The notes: generated by a model from the sequence alone, not told the origin. A stretch of DNA of 64,000 bases from Pedobacter fastidiosus (GCF_014306625.1 NZ_JACRYL010000004.1:62001-126000); one strand, 5' to 3'; positions 18,956-28,417 are shown, counted from the first letter of the stretch. Translations and numbers: made by a program.

Positions 18956-19153
18956 TTACTTCCATAAATCTTCAGCAACGATTTTCACACCTTTGCCATT
19001 TTTGATGTCTTCTCGTGCTTGCAATATATCTTTAACAAATTCTGGATTATATGGGCTTTCTTCAGTTTCAAACTCAATCCTTAAAACTTTCATAACAGCT
19101 TTTAAGGCTGTTGCCTGTTCCTCGTTTTTTGGATGTGCGATTAAAGTTTCCAC
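18956..19153 (-). CDS. Small antitoxin-like protein (DUF2683-like)
   Basis: 65 residues: METLIAHPKNEEQATALKAV, then an acidic middle with SPYNPEFVKDILQAREDIKNG and a C-terminal EDLWK. This pattern recalls small Bacteroidetes antitoxin-type proteins (DUF2683). No toxin ORF lies next to it, so it is an orphan or has another role. It ends 33 bp before the DUF3810 gene and starts 30 bp after the dihydroorotase gene, all on the minus strand, and could share their transcript. Confidence 0.6.
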   Translation of the reverse strand: METLIAHPKNEEQATALKAVMKVLRIEFETEESPYNPEFVKDILQAREDIKNGKGVKIVAEDLWK

Positions 19154-19183
19154 TTTTTTTCCTATTAAACAAATATAACAAAA

Positions 19184-20518
19184 CTATCTTGCAAAAGTTA
19201 AGCGTTTCCCAATCTGATCCGTTGTGAATTTGCCATTTTGATAAGCCAAATTTCCCGACACAAATGTGTGCGTTATACTTGCTTGGAAAGTGTCTCCTTC
19301 AAATGGCGACCAGCCACATTTATAAAATACATTGAGTTTAGTTACTTTGAATGGATCGTTTAAATTTACCAAAACTAAATCGGCCCAATATCCTTCACGA
19401 ATGAAGCCTCGTTTTTCTATATCGAAACAAATTGCCAAATTATGAGCTGTTTTTTCAACGATTTTTTCTAAAGAAATTTTGCCTTGTAGGTGCATTTCTA
19501 ATAAAGCGGGCAACGCGTGTTGAACTAATGGACCGCCAGATGGTGCTTTAGAATAAGATTGTTGCTTTTCAGCTAAAGTATGTGGTGCATGGTCTGTTGC
19601 AATAACATCAATATTGTCTTCCAAAACGCCTTTTAAAATTCCTTTTTGATCGTTTTCTGTTTTTACGGCAGGGTTCCATTTAATAAAATTCCCTTTAGTA
19701 GCATAGTCTTTATCATTGAACCACAAATGGTGCACACAAGCTTCTGCAGTAATTTTTTTATCTTTCAATGGAATCGTATTATCAAACAAAGCGATTTCTT
19801 TTGCAGTTGAAATGTGCAAAATATGCAAGCGGGTTTGATATTGTTTTGCCAATTCTACGGCTAATGAAGATGATTTATAGCAAGCTTCCGCGCTCCGAAT
19901 TAATGGGTGCATATCTATTGTTAAATCATCACCATATTCCGACTTAAATTTAGCCAAGTTCTCACGAATAGTTTGTTCATCTTCACAGTGCGTGGCCACT
20001 AATATTGGTGCTTTACTAAAAATGTTCTCTAAAGTTTTTTCATTATCCACCAGCATATTTCCGGTTGATGAACCCATGAAAACCTTAATTCCACAAACAT
20101 TTTTAGGATCGGTTTTTAAAACTTCTTCTAAATTATCATTGCTGGCACCCATATAAAATGAATAATTAGCCAATGAAGTTTCTGCAGCGATTGCATATTT
20201 ATCGGCAAGCAGTTTTTGAGTTAAAGTATTCGGAACGGTGTTAGGCATTTCCATGAAAGAGGTAATTCCACCAACTACGGCTGCCATACTTTCGGTAAAA
20301 ATATCTCCCTTATCTGTTAGTCCCGGCTCACGAAAATGAACTTGATCATCAATCATTCCTGGTAAAAGATATTGTCCTTCGGCGTTGATTTCCTGAGCTT
20401 CTGGCGCAGATAAATTCTGACCGATTTTCTCTATAAATCCATCTTTAATCAATACATCGGCGACAATTTTTTGTCCCTCGTTTACAATTGTGGCGGCTTT
20501 TATCAGGTAAGAATTCAT
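19184..20518 (-). CDS. pyrC: Dihydroorotase
   Basis: Amidohydrolase of pyrimidine synthesis that cyclises carbamoyl-aspartate to dihydroorotate. 444 residues. Metal-site segments: PGMIDDQVHFREPG near residue 55, FMEMPNT near 90, VATHCEDE near 177, LHILHIS near 231 and ATDHAPHT near 310. The usual HxH is QxH here, a variant I recall in Bacteroidetes enzymes. A type I PyrC/AllB relative is possible, but the REPGLTDKGDI context fits dihydroorotase. The start lies 5 bases after a perfect -7 box. Confidence 0.88.
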   Translation of the reverse strand: MNSYLIKAATIVNEGQKIVADVLIKDGFIEKIGQNLSAPEAQEINAEGQYLLPGMIDDQVHFREPGLTDKGDIFTESMAAVVGGITSFMEMPNTVPNTLTQKLLADKYAIAAETSLANYSFYMGASNDNLEEVLKTDPKNVCGIKVFMGSSTGNMLVDNEKTLENIFSKAPILVATHCEDEQTIRENLAKFKSEYGDDLTIDMHPLIRSAEACYKSSSLAVELAKQYQTRLHILHISTAKEIALFDNTIPLKDKKITAEACVHHLWFNDKDYATKGNFIKWNPAVKTENDQKGILKGVLEDNIDVIATDHAPHTLAEKQQSYSKAPSGGPLVQHALPALLEMHLQGKISLEKIVEKTAHNLAICFDIEKRGFIREGYWADLVLVNLNDPFKVTKLNVFYKCGWSPFEGDTFQASITHTFVSGNLAYQNGKFTTDQIGKRLTFAR

Positions 20519-20523
20519 AGTTT

Positions 20524-20531
20524 CAAAGGTA
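20524..20531 (-). promoter_or_regulatory. -7 box giving a leaderless or near-leaderless dihydroorotase mRNA
   Basis: On the minus strand TACCTTTG is followed after only 5 bases by the ATG at 20518. With a start site about 7 bases from the box, the transcript would begin at or next to the start codon. Confidence 0.6.
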
Positions 20532-20830
20532 GTAAATTAGTATTAAGTTGCGAGTATCAAGAATCAAGATTTGGGCGGATGAAAGGTGGAAACTGAGTTT
20601 TTAGCATAGGTTTAAGTTAAATAAACGTGACAGTAGCGGGCACGTAGCATCAGCCCTCGCGGCTGATTTGCGAAGTAAAGCGAATGGCAGGACTACCATA
20701 ACCGAAGAATTACTGAAATTGCTTTTCTGAAAATTTTAAACCTTTAAGAAATATAAGAACATTTAAGTGTTTTGTGCATTGGTCTTTTCGCTTTGGTCTC
20801 TAAGCTTTTAGCCTTTCGGCTTAAAAAACC
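20532..20830. other. Intergenic region between divergent dihydroorotase and helicase genes
   Basis: About 300 bp with no supported gene. It contains a small hairpin, ATCAGCC-CTCGC-GGCTGAT (20649-20667), within a locally GC-richer stretch that looks like a decayed dispersed repeat, and promoters at both ends. Confidence 0.5.
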
Positions 20831-20838
20831 TATCTTTG
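20831..20838 (+). promoter_or_regulatory. -7 box that sets the helicase start
   Basis: TATCTTTG lies 6 bases before the ATG at 20845. The in-frame TTG at 20836 is inside the box and cannot be the start. The mRNA would be leaderless or nearly so. Confidence 0.65.
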
Positions 20839-20844
20839 TGCGCT

Positions 20845-22191
20845 ATGGCAAAATCGTTTGAAGAATTTAAGTTAAATAGGCAAATATTAAATGCAGTTGC
20901 CGATGCAGGTTACACTGTAGCGACACCCATTCAGGAAAAGGCAATTGCTCCTGTGCTTTCTGGACAAGATATTTTTGGAATCGCAGAAACTGGAACTGGT
21001 AAAACTGCCGCATTTGTATTGCCGATTTTAATGCAATTGAAATATGCTCAAGGCGATAATCCAAGAGCTTTGATTTTATCGCCGACAAGAGAATTAGCTA
21101 TGCAAATTGCAGAACAGGTTAAACTTTTTTCTACTTATACCGATTTACGTTCGCTTGTGATTTTTGGTGGAATTGGTCCGAAAACACAAAAGGAGCAAAT
21201 TGCGAAAGGAATTGATATTCTGATTGCCACACCAGGAAGATTTTTGGATTTATATTTAGCTGGCGATATTAACACGCAAAGTCTTAAATTTTTGGTTTTA
21301 GATGAAGCCGATAAAATGATGGATATGGGCTTTATCGGTTCTATTCATAGAATTTTAGAAATTGTTCCTCGTAAACGCCAAAACTTGCTTTTCTCTGCAA
21401 CAATGAGCGATTTGGTACAGAAAATTGCTGGTGATTTTTTAAATAATCCTTTAGTAATTGAGGCATCAGCGCAAGCTACCCCAGCGGCGAATGTTACACA
21501 GGCTTTATATTATGTGCCCAATTTTAAAACTAAAATAAATCTGCTTCAGCATTTATTAAAGAATGACGAAACTTTTAATCGTTTAATTATTTTTTGTAAA
21601 ACGAAAACCGTTGCAGATAATATTTACAGTTTTATTGAGCGAAGATATGGTGCCGAAAATGTTCGTGTAATCCATGCCAATAAAGGACAGAATACCAGAA
21701 TTAACTCTATTAACAGTTTTAAGGAAGGTAACATCCGAGTTTTGGTTGCAACAGATGTGGCCAGTAGAGGGATTGATGTAAGCGATGTAAGCCATGTTAT
21801 TAATTTTGATGTGCCGATTATTATTGAGGATTATGTACACAGGATTGGTAGAACTGGGAGAGCTTTTTCTAAAGGTGATGCGATTACTTTTGCTACCGAT
21901 GCAGAGAAATATTACATCCGTAAAATTGAAAAACTAATTCGCCAATATATTCCTGTTGCCGAAATACCTGAAGGTGTATTTATTGACGAAACTCCATATG
22001 AGGAGCGTCAGTATATTGCCAAAGAGATCGATTTGCAAAAACGTAAAGAAGATCCTGATTTTAAAGGTGCTTTCCACGAAAAGAAACATGCTGCAGCAAT
22101 TGAGAAAAAGGTAAGAGAGAAAGCAAAGGCTAAAGCTGGAAAAGAAGTTAAGAGTTTTAAAAAAGGTAAAAAATTCGATAAGAAAAAGTAA
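20845..22191 (+). CDS. DEAD-box RNA helicase
   Basis: 448 residues from the ATG at 20845 (MAKSFEEFKLNRQ). ATP-dependent RNA remodelling enzyme. All core motifs are present in order: Q motif ATPIQEKAI, AETGTGKTAAF, PTRELAMQ, FGGIGPKTQ, TPGRFLD, DEAD, SAT, then ATDVASRGIDV and HRIGRTGRA. The C-terminus (from about residue 400) is rich in Lys and suited to RNA binding, as in RhlE-type helicases. The stop overlaps the next start (TAATG). Confidence 0.93.
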   Translation: MAKSFEEFKLNRQILNAVADAGYTVATPIQEKAIAPVLSGQDIFGIAETGTGKTAAFVLPILMQLKYAQGDNPRALILSPTRELAMQIAEQVKLFSTYTDLRSLVIFGGIGPKTQKEQIAKGIDILIATPGRFLDLYLAGDINTQSLKFLVLDEADKMMDMGFIGSIHRILEIVPRKRQNLLFSATMSDLVQKIAGDFLNNPLVIEASAQATPAANVTQALYYVPNFKTKINLLQHLLKNDETFNRLIIFCKTKTVADNIYSFIERRYGAENVRVIHANKGQNTRINSINSFKEGNIRVLVATDVASRGIDVSDVSHVINFDVPIIIEDYVHRIGRTGRAFSKGDAITFATDAEKYYIRKIEKLIRQYIPVAEIPEGVFIDETPYEERQYIAKEIDLQKRKEDPDFKGAFHEKKHAAAIEKKVREKAKAKAGKEVKSFKKGKKFDKKK

Positions 22192-22460
22192 TGAATGTAA
22201 GGATTACACCTTTAAATATTGTAACCTCTATTGCGTTTGCATTTTTGGTAGTAAGTATTTTCCAAACGAAAACTACAGGGCAACATTTTGATATGGGTGG
22301 ATTTTATAAACTCATTTTAGGTTGCTTAATCGTTGTAACGTTTATTACAGATTTGATTTTCCGTTTCAGTTTTAAAAGTTTAAAGCGGATTTGGGTTGTT
22401 GAGTTGGTTTTTATTGTTATCGCTGCGATTTTGATGTTGATTTTGCAAAAAGTAGCGTAA
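22191..22460 (+). CDS. Small membrane protein of unknown function
   Basis: 89 residues with three hydrophobic segments (about residues 8-25, 38-58 and 65-85). The ATG shares its first base with the helicase stop (TAATG), so it is probably translationally coupled. No family recognised. Confidence 0.6.
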   Translation: MNVRITPLNIVTSIAFAFLVVSIFQTKTTGQHFDMGGFYKLILGCLIVVTFITDLIFRFSFKSLKRIWVVELVFIVIAAILMLILQKVA

Positions 22461-22589
22461 TTAAATCGTAAAAATATCTGTGTAGCCCTTTCATTTATTT
22501 AATCAAACCAAAAATTAAGCATCTTTGCAACCGTAAAAAATAATCGATAATCTGTGTAATCATTTCATCGGTGGAATCAATTTTTAATA

Positions 22590-22925
22590 ATGAGAAAAGA
22601 AAAAATAACAATAACTGTTGAATTGGATGAACAGAATAATCCAGAGAATTTGCTTTGGGAAAGTACTGACGCTGGCAATACAGACAAAGTACCTGTAAAA
22701 GCAATGATTTTAGCACTTTGGGATCACAACTATAAAAATTCAATGCGCTTAGATCTTTGGACAAAAGATATGCCTGTTGATGAAATGAAACGTTTCTTTT
22801 ATGAAACTTTGCAAACCATGGGCGATACTTTTTTAAAAGCAACAAACGAAACTTTAATTGTTGAAGATCTTCGCGATTACTGTGCGCACTTTGCTGATAA
22901 AATGGGGATTATTGAGGGACAGTAG
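22590..22925 (+). CDS. gldC: Gliding-motility protein GldC
   Basis: 111 residues. The N-terminus EKITITVELDEQNNPENLLWESTDAG and the later AMILALWDHNYKNSMRLDLWTKDMPVDEMKRFFYETLQTMGDTFLKAT are diagnostic of GldC, a small soluble protein needed for efficient gliding in Flavobacterium. It is not clustered with gldB or the other gld genes of this window. Confidence 0.93.
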   Translation: MRKEKITITVELDEQNNPENLLWESTDAGNTDKVPVKAMILALWDHNYKNSMRLDLWTKDMPVDEMKRFFYETLQTMGDTFLKATNETLIVEDLRDYCAHFADKMGIIEGQ

Positions 22926-23040
22926 GATAGTCATTGGTTCATTGGTTCATTGGTTATTAGAAAATGCAAAACAAGTTAGCTACAAAACTGTGGTCTATTA
23001 GCAATTAATTCATTCAAACAAATAAACAGTTAAACAAGAT

Positions 23041-23439
23041 ATGTTAATTCTAAATAAATTTTACGCCTGGTTAGGCATTTTGTTATGTGTGATAGCTGGC
23101 TTCTGCCCAATGTTAAAAGTGCCCATTAAAGGCAATTGGAACTTGTATCAGTCTGATGCTCGTTTATTTTTAATTACTTATGCAATTATAGCCATATCGG
23201 TTCTTTTTCTTTTCATCAGAAAAATTGGCGCATTCAAGTTTATGAGTTTCGTTATGGCAATTTGGTATGTATTAGCAGTAGTTGCCGTGTATTTTACAGC
23301 AAATAATTATACAAAATACGGTTTTGCAAATAAACTAATTGGTAGAGTTGTTCATTTCCAATGGGGATGGATTGTACTTTTAGTTGGGGTATTATTTATG
23401 CTTTTCAGCGTTAAACGCGGAGAAAAAATTACGGCTTAA
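23041..23439 (+). CDS. Four-TM membrane protein of unknown function
   Basis: 132 residues with hydrophobic segments at about 8-25, 43-61, 68-88 and 107-126 and short loops. No recognised motif. Upstream at 22931-22957 a short phrase (TTCATTGGTT) is repeated about three times in tandem. It converges on the lipocalin gene with a 1-bp gap. Confidence 0.6.
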   Translation: MLILNKFYAWLGILLCVIAGFCPMLKVPIKGNWNLYQSDARLFLITYAIIAISVLFLFIRKIGAFKFMSFVMAIWYVLAVVAVYFTANNYTKYGFANKLIGRVVHFQWGWIVLLVGVLFMLFSVKRGEKITA

Positions 23440-23440
23440 T

Positions 23441-23944
23441 TTAGCCCTTAAATTGCGAGGTGAGTTTGCTTACCTCGTAACCTTTTGCCTTACACCTGGC
23501 AACAATTTCATCATGAGTCTTTTTCGGCATAGTTTGATTCCGACTCATGATGAATAGAAACTTATGGTCTGGATGACCAACAACCACGTAAGAATAATCT
23601 TCAGCAAGCTCGATAATCCAATAGTCTACTTTAATAGGCCATATAAATTGTGCTTGCAATTCTCCATTATTTCCTTCTTCCGATGGAAACATTTTCGAAT
23701 TTCTTGAATAAATCTTTTCCTCTCCAGGCTTTTTGTAAGTTGTTAATACGTTATAGAAACCATCTTTATTCAAGGTATATTTTGTTGTTGTTTCTCTGCT
23801 TCCTTTATCAAAAATAGTAGGGATTGAGTATAAGGAATACCAAGTTCCGGCATATTTTTTCAGATCTAATTTTGCCACTGGAGCATTTTTATCCATCGGC
23901 AAATAACTTAATAATAGAAATAGAATGGAGCAGATCGTTTTCAT
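23441..23944 (-). CDS. Lipocalin family protein (Blc-like)
   Basis: 167 residues. Lipocalin signature LDLKKYAGTWYSLYSIPTIFDKG near residue 27, later DYWIIELAEDYSYVVVGHPDHKFLFIMSRNQTM near 107. Bacterial lipocalins of this type bind lipids in the envelope. The N-terminus (MKTICSILFLLLSYLPM) is a short signal peptide, without a clean lipobox. Function by family only. Confidence 0.85.
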   Translation of the reverse strand: MKTICSILFLLLSYLPMDKNAPVAKLDLKKYAGTWYSLYSIPTIFDKGSRETTTKYTLNKDGFYNVLTTYKKPGEEKIYSRNSKMFPSEEGNNGELQAQFIWPIKVDYWIIELAEDYSYVVVGHPDHKFLFIMSRNQTMPKKTHDEIVARCKAKGYEVSKLTSQFKG

Positions 23945-24000
23945 AACATCAATAGGTTTGATGTTATTTACGATTTTTGAATAAATATGGATTTATACGG

Positions 24001-24393
24001 CTAATCTAGAACGAAATAATCATCAGCGTCAGTTTCCAAAGGAATGTAAAGTCTTTCCCATTCATCGCCATCTAAAATTTCCCAAGTGTGGCCACTGCCC
24101 ATTGTATCGTTAGCAATTAATATTGTTCCCGGTTCTATAATAAATGTATTTCCGTTGCTTACTTTAAATCTCAACTTACCTTTTAATGTAATTACGTATT
24201 GCCTTCTCGGCGCTGGATGAGGAACTTTTTCATAAGCATCAACTTCTGTTTGGGCAAAGAAATAATTAACGTTTATATGCTGTCTGACAGGGATTTTGCC
24301 AATTTCGAAATCGCATTTTCCATCTTCAATATTAATTAAACGGATGGCTTTTAAGTAGTTTTTGGGTTTAGTTTCGGCTTGATCGTTCTTCAT
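24001..24393 (-). CDS. Cupin-fold protein
   Basis: 130 residues. Beta-rich body with VPHPAPRRQYVITLKGKLRFKV and FIIEPGTILIANDTMGSGHTWEI, which fit cupin motifs 1 and 2, although the usual metal histidines are only partly present. Possibly a small-molecule-binding or isomerase-like protein; substrate unknown. It lies 29 bp before the alkyltransferase gene's end, on the same strand, so the two could be co-transcribed. Confidence 0.65.
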   Translation of the reverse strand: MKNDQAETKPKNYLKAIRLINIEDGKCDFEIGKIPVRQHINVNYFFAQTEVDAYEKVPHPAPRRQYVITLKGKLRFKVSNGNTFIIEPGTILIANDTMGSGHTWEILDGDEWERLYIPLETDADDYFVLD

Positions 24394-24422
24394 CTTGTTC
24401 TAAATCTGTAAGTTATAGGGTT

Positions 24423-24902
24423 TTAAAATTTTAATTCTGTCTGTCCTTTTTTAGCTACCTCATGTTCGTGCTGTAAGAGCCATTTTTTACGCCATAATCC
24501 ACCTGCATAACCAACCAATTTTCCATCGCTTCCAATTACTCGGTGGCAGGGAATAACAATAGCCAGACTATTTTTGCCATTTGCAGAGGCGATTGCTCTA
24601 ATGGCCAAAGGCTTATGTTCAGAAAATTTTGCATAAGATATCGTTTCAGCGTATGGAATAGTCGTTAAATTTTGCCAAACCTCTTGCTGAAAATCCGTTC
24701 CTTTTTGTTTTATTGGGAAATCAAAAGTTTGTAATGTTCCATCGAAATATTGTTTCAATTGATCTGCTACTTTCTTGGTAAGCTTATTCTCTGGTGTTCC
24801 TTCCACGTCTTTCTCAGAAAAGGTTACTTCGCTCACGTAATCATCATCAGCAATAATGGTTAATTTGCCAACAGGCGATTCTATAATGGATGCGTAGTTC
24901 AT
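24423..24902 (-). CDS. ogt: Methylated-DNA--protein-cysteine methyltransferase
   Basis: 159 residues. DNA repair protein that removes alkyl groups from O6-guanine by transferring them to its own Cys. The active site AIVIPCHRVIGSDGKLVGYAGGLWRKKWLL is complete, and the upstream FQQEVWQNLTTIPYAETISY is the usual DNA-binding part. No Ada regulatory domain is present, so it is a stand-alone Ogt-type enzyme. Confidence 0.93.
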   Translation of the reverse strand: MNYASIIESPVGKLTIIADDDYVSEVTFSEKDVEGTPENKLTKKVADQLKQYFDGTLQTFDFPIKQKGTDFQQEVWQNLTTIPYAETISYAKFSEHKPLAIRAIASANGKNSLAIVIPCHRVIGSDGKLVGYAGGLWRKKWLLQHEHEVAKKGQTELKF

Positions 24903-24908
24903 AATTTT

Positions 24909-24993
24909 ACCACAGATAAAATGTAGATTCTTGTTTTTGAACTAATACGCAACTGAAAAGCTTGTCTGTGTTCATCCTTTTTATCTGTGGTTA
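24909..24993. repeat. Dispersed repeat with inverted ends ACCACAGATAAAA
   Basis: ACCACAGATAAAA at 24909-24921 is the reverse complement of the end of the block at 24979-24991. The 29-base right part (24965-24993, beginning TCTGTGTTCATCC) recurs at 30172-30200 with one mismatch. It lies directly upstream of the alkyltransferase gene. Confidence 0.8.
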
Positions 24994-25098
24994 TTTAGTT
25001 TTTTTTCTTGTACTCCGGATCTAATATTCAGGCACTAAACCTCTAAACAAAATTACAACAATCCAACAATTTATGCGCTCATTATTTATCAATAAAAG

Positions 25099-25106
25099 TA
25101 TCTTTG
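25099..25106 (+). promoter_or_regulatory. -7 box that sets the ccmB start
   Basis: TATCTTTG is 5 bases before the ATG at 25112. The upstream in-frame ATG at 25073 would place this promoter inside the gene, so 25112 is the better start. Confidence 0.6.
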
Positions 25107-25111
25107 CGGTT

Positions 25112-25777
25112 ATGCAACTGGCCAAAGAGGTTAAATATTTAATCCATAAGGAAGTACTTTTAGAATGGCGCTCAAAATACACGATAAACGGTGTTTTGTT
25201 ATATGTTGTATCTACAATTTTTACTTGTTATTTATCTTTTGTAAGTCTTGGCGATAAGTTGACTTGGAATGCGCTGTTCTGGGTTATTATGCTCTTTGCA
25301 TCCATTAATGGTGTTTCAAAAAGCTTCCTTCAAGAAACAAAAGGTCAACAGCTTTACAGTTACATTCTTGCAAGTCCGGCTGCGGTTTTAATCTCCAAAA
25401 CAGTTTATAACATATTGCTAATGTTGGTTTTAACCACAGTAGCTTTGGGTTTTTACGCTTTGGTTTTTGATACATTTACACCTCCAGATTTATTATTGTA
25501 TTACGTGGCGGTTGTACTCGGTAGCATTAGCTTTTCAACTGTTTTTACCATGGTTTCAGCGATTGCCAGCAAAGCTGGAAACGGCGGAATGTTGATGGCA
25601 ATTTTAAGTTTCCCAATTATTATTCCAGTGCTTATTTTGCTTATTAAACTGGCCAAAAATGCGGTTGATGGTTTGCCATGGGAAAATAGTTATGATGAAA
25701 TTGCAATGCTTTTGGCTGTTAATGTAATTATGGTTGCTACCTCTTTATTGTTATTTCCATACCTTTGGCGGGATTGA
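25112..25777 (+). CDS. ccmB: Haem exporter permease CcmB
   Basis: 222 residues from the chosen ATG (MQLAKEVKYLIHKEVLLEWRSK). Inner-membrane subunit of the CcmAB transporter in system I cytochrome c maturation; six hydrophobic segments. The KEVLLEWRSKY start and the conserved LASPAAVLISKTVYN region match CcmB. The next gene is ccmC (96-bp gap). No ccmA is seen next to it. Confidence 0.88.
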   Translation: MQLAKEVKYLIHKEVLLEWRSKYTINGVLLYVVSTIFTCYLSFVSLGDKLTWNALFWVIMLFASINGVSKSFLQETKGQQLYSYILASPAAVLISKTVYNILLMLVLTTVALGFYALVFDTFTPPDLLLYYVAVVLGSISFSTVFTMVSAIASKAGNGGMLMAILSFPIIIPVLILLIKLAKNAVDGLPWENSYDEIAMLLAVNVIMVATSLLLFPYLWRD

Positions 25778-25873
25778 TAAAATGAGTGAATTATAGAATG
25801 ATAGATTGAGTGAATGTGAATTTCTAACTCACTCATTTCCCAAAGAGATGCCTTTGGAACAAAATTAAATATT

Positions 25874-26536
25874 ATGAATAAAACTTGGTGGAAAATTTTA
25901 GGTTCAGTGCTGGTCATTTATACTGCAATAGCAGGATTATTGCTTGGTGTGCCTCGTTTGCCTATTTTAAATGAAACAATCAGGAATTTGTATTTCCATG
26001 TTCCAATGTGGTTCGCAATGATTGTGCTCTTTTCAATCTCCGTATTTTACAGCATAAAATCATTAAGTAGCAAAAGTGAAATTGATGATATTAAAGCTGT
26101 AGAAAGTGTGAACGCAGGGATTATTTTTGGAATTTTAGGATTAGTTACCGGTGCAATTTGGGCTAAATATACTTGGGGCCAATTTTGGAGTTTTGATCCC
26201 AAACAGAATTTCGCAGCCATTTCAATTCTTCTCTACTTTGCCTATTTAATTCTTCGCAATGCGATAGATGAAGAACAGAAAAGAGCAAAGATTTCGGCCA
26301 TTTACAATATTTTTGCTTTCCCAATGATGGTGGTTTTACTTTTCGTTTTACCACGTCTAAAAGATTCTTTACACCCAGGGAACGGTGGTAATCCTGGCTT
26401 TAACAGCTACGATTTGGATAGCAGAATGCGGATGGTTTTTTATCCAGCTTGCTTGGGTTGGATTTTAATTGGTTTTTGGGTTTATACCATCCGTTTCAGA
26501 ATCCGCACCATCGAAAATAAACAACAACAGAACTAA
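25874..26536 (+). CDS. ccmC: Cytochrome c biogenesis haem-handling protein CcmC
   Basis: 220 residues with six membrane segments. The tryptophan-rich haem motif TWGQFWSFDPKQNFAAIS (WGxFWxxDP type) is present, with histidines in FHVPMW and LHPGNGG as candidate haem ligands. CcmC delivers haem to CcmE. It is followed by the ccmD-like gene. Confidence 0.9.
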   Translation: MNKTWWKILGSVLVIYTAIAGLLLGVPRLPILNETIRNLYFHVPMWFAMIVLFSISVFYSIKSLSSKSEIDDIKAVESVNAGIIFGILGLVTGAIWAKYTWGQFWSFDPKQNFAAISILLYFAYLILRNAIDEEQKRAKISAIYNIFAFPMMVVLLFVLPRLKDSLHPGNGGNPGFNSYDLDSRMRMVFYPACLGWILIGFWVYTIRFRIRTIENKQQQN

Positions 26537-26610
26537 AATAAAACCGTCGCGATTTTCAAAATCACAAAGTGAAATGAATAAATCAAGACCTTTAAAATAA
26601 TTATATAAAG

Positions 26611-26829
26611 ATGAAAAAGTTACTTTTCTCCCTGATATTAACAATGGCGACCATGCAATTATTCGCACAAAACAATGGTGTAGAAATGGCCGATGCGTTG
26701 CGTAGTAATGGCAAAATTTACGTTGTTGTGATCTGTATTGTTATAATTCTTGTCGGTTTACTGTCTTATCTATTCTCATTAGATAAAAGATTAAAAAAAA
26801 TCGAAAAAGAAAACTTACCTAAAAACTAA
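26611..26829 (+). CDS. ccmD: CcmD-like small membrane protein
   Basis: 72 residues. N-terminal signal-like segment (to FAQ), a second hydrophobic segment IYVVVICIVIILVGLLSYL and a basic tail (DKRLKKIEKEN). The size, single main membrane helix with basic cytoplasmic tail, and position directly after ccmC support CcmD, which helps CcmC and CcmE. Confidence 0.75.
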   Translation: MKKLLFSLILTMATMQLFAQNNGVEMADALRSNGKIYVVVICIVIILVGLLSYLFSLDKRLKKIEKENLPKN

Positions 26830-26962
26830 GTTTAGGCTGTTTAAAGCTATTTTTATACTTAAAATAGATTGGTGTTGGCTTTACACTAAGTGTTTTTTCA
26901 TTTGGATATATGCGTTTTTTTTAGGCAATTTTGCGGCATACTAAATTCATAAAAAATAAATA

Positions 26963-28384
26963 ATGGCTAATCTAGCAGACGAGAACAAGTTTTTTGCAGA
27001 TGTATGCAAGAACTTTGACAGTGCGGCTCAATTCACCAATCATCCCGATGGTTTATTGAACCAGATTAAAGCGTGTAACAGTGTATATCGTTTCCAATTC
27101 CCAATTCGCCGAGGAAACGGTTTTGAAGTAATTGATGCTTGGCGTGTAGAACACTCGCATCACATGAGCCCAACCAAAGGCGGTATTCGCTACAGCGAAA
27201 TGGTTAACGAGGATGAAGTTATGGCGCTTGCAGCCTTAATGACATACAAATGTGCCATTGTAAACGTTCCTTTCGGTGGTGCAAAAGGCGGTATCAAAAT
27301 CAACACGAAACAATATAGTGTTGCTGAGTTAGAAACCATCACTCGTCGTTATACGACAGAATTAATAAAGAAAAATTTTATCGGTCCCGGTATTGATGTT
27401 CCTGCTCCTGATTATGGATCTGGTGAACGTGAAATGAGCTGGATTGCAGATACTTACATGACTATGAATCCTGGTCAGTTGGATGCTTTAGGTTGCGTAA
27501 CAGGTAAACCAATTGCTTTACATGGTATCCGCGGTCGTAAAGAAGCTACTGGTCGTGGCGTTGCTTATGCCGTACGCGAATGTGTTGATGTTGCTGAAGA
27601 TATGGCGAAAATTGGCTTAAAAGCTGGTTTGGGAGATAAAAGAGTAATTGTTCAAGGTTTAGGTAATGTAGGTTATCATTCGGCAAAATTCTTAGCAGAA
27701 TTCGGTGCAACCATAGTTGGCCTTTGCGAATTTGAAGGTGCAATTTACAATCCTAATGGCTTAAATGTTGATGAGGTTTTTGCACACCGTAAAAATACAG
27801 GCTCAATTTTAGGTTTCCCAGGTGCTAAAGATTTCAAAAATTCAATGGAAGGCTTAGAGCAAGATTGCGATATTATCGTTCCAGCTGCTTTAGAAAATCA
27901 ATTTACAGAGCTTAATATTCGTAATGTAAAAGCAAAAATTATTGCTGAAGGTGCAAACGGACCAACTACTCCAGAAGCCGAAGCAATCTTTACCGAAATG
28001 GGCGGAATCATTATTCCAGATATGTATTGCAATGCGGGTGGGGTTACCGTTTCTTATTTCGAATGGTTAAAAAACCTTTCTCACGTAGCTTTTGGTCGTA
28101 TGGAAAACCGTTATGCAGCTAACTCTAACGCAAATTTAATTGCAACTTTAGAAAACTTAACGGGCAAAACCATTCTTCCTGAACATCGTTTAATGATTGT
28201 TAAGGGTGCTTCAGAAATGGAATTGGTAAACTCAGGTTTGGAAGATACCATGATCCATTCTTATCACGAAATTCGCGAAACGTTAATGAATAAGCCAGCA
28301 ACTCAAACTTTGAGAACTGCAGCATTTGTTAATTCAATCGATAAAATCGCCGTTTCTTATATGAACTTAGGTGTTTGGCCATAG
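26963..28384 (+). CDS. Glutamate dehydrogenase (Glu/Leu/Phe/Val family)
   Basis: 473 residues. NAD(P)-dependent oxidative deamination of glutamate. Signature: PTKGGIRYSEMVNEDEVMALAALMTYKCAIVNVPFGGAKGGI, with the substrate and catalytic lysines. The Rossmann site RVIVQGLGNVGYHSAKFLAEFGA follows near residue 230, then AEGANGPTTPEAEAI. It stands between ccmD and a strong terminator and is probably a separate unit. Confidence 0.94.
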   Translation: MANLADENKFFADVCKNFDSAAQFTNHPDGLLNQIKACNSVYRFQFPIRRGNGFEVIDAWRVEHSHHMSPTKGGIRYSEMVNEDEVMALAALMTYKCAIVNVPFGGAKGGIKINTKQYSVAELETITRRYTTELIKKNFIGPGIDVPAPDYGSGEREMSWIADTYMTMNPGQLDALGCVTGKPIALHGIRGRKEATGRGVAYAVRECVDVAEDMAKIGLKAGLGDKRVIVQGLGNVGYHSAKFLAEFGATIVGLCEFEGAIYNPNGLNVDEVFAHRKNTGSILGFPGAKDFKNSMEGLEQDCDIIVPAALENQFTELNIRNVKAKIIAEGANGPTTPEAEAIFTEMGGIIIPDMYCNAGGVTVSYFEWLKNLSHVAFGRMENRYAANSNANLIATLENLTGKTILPEHRLMIVKGASEMELVNSGLEDTMIHSYHEIRETLMNKPATQTLRTAAFVNSIDKIAVSYMNLGVWP

Positions 28385-28417
28385 TAAGCTGAAAGTCGTA
28401 AGACTAAAGCTTAAAGC

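Noticed and set aside
22495..22845. 116-residue minus-strand ORF
   Set aside because: It lies antisense to gldC, which has an unambiguous family match.
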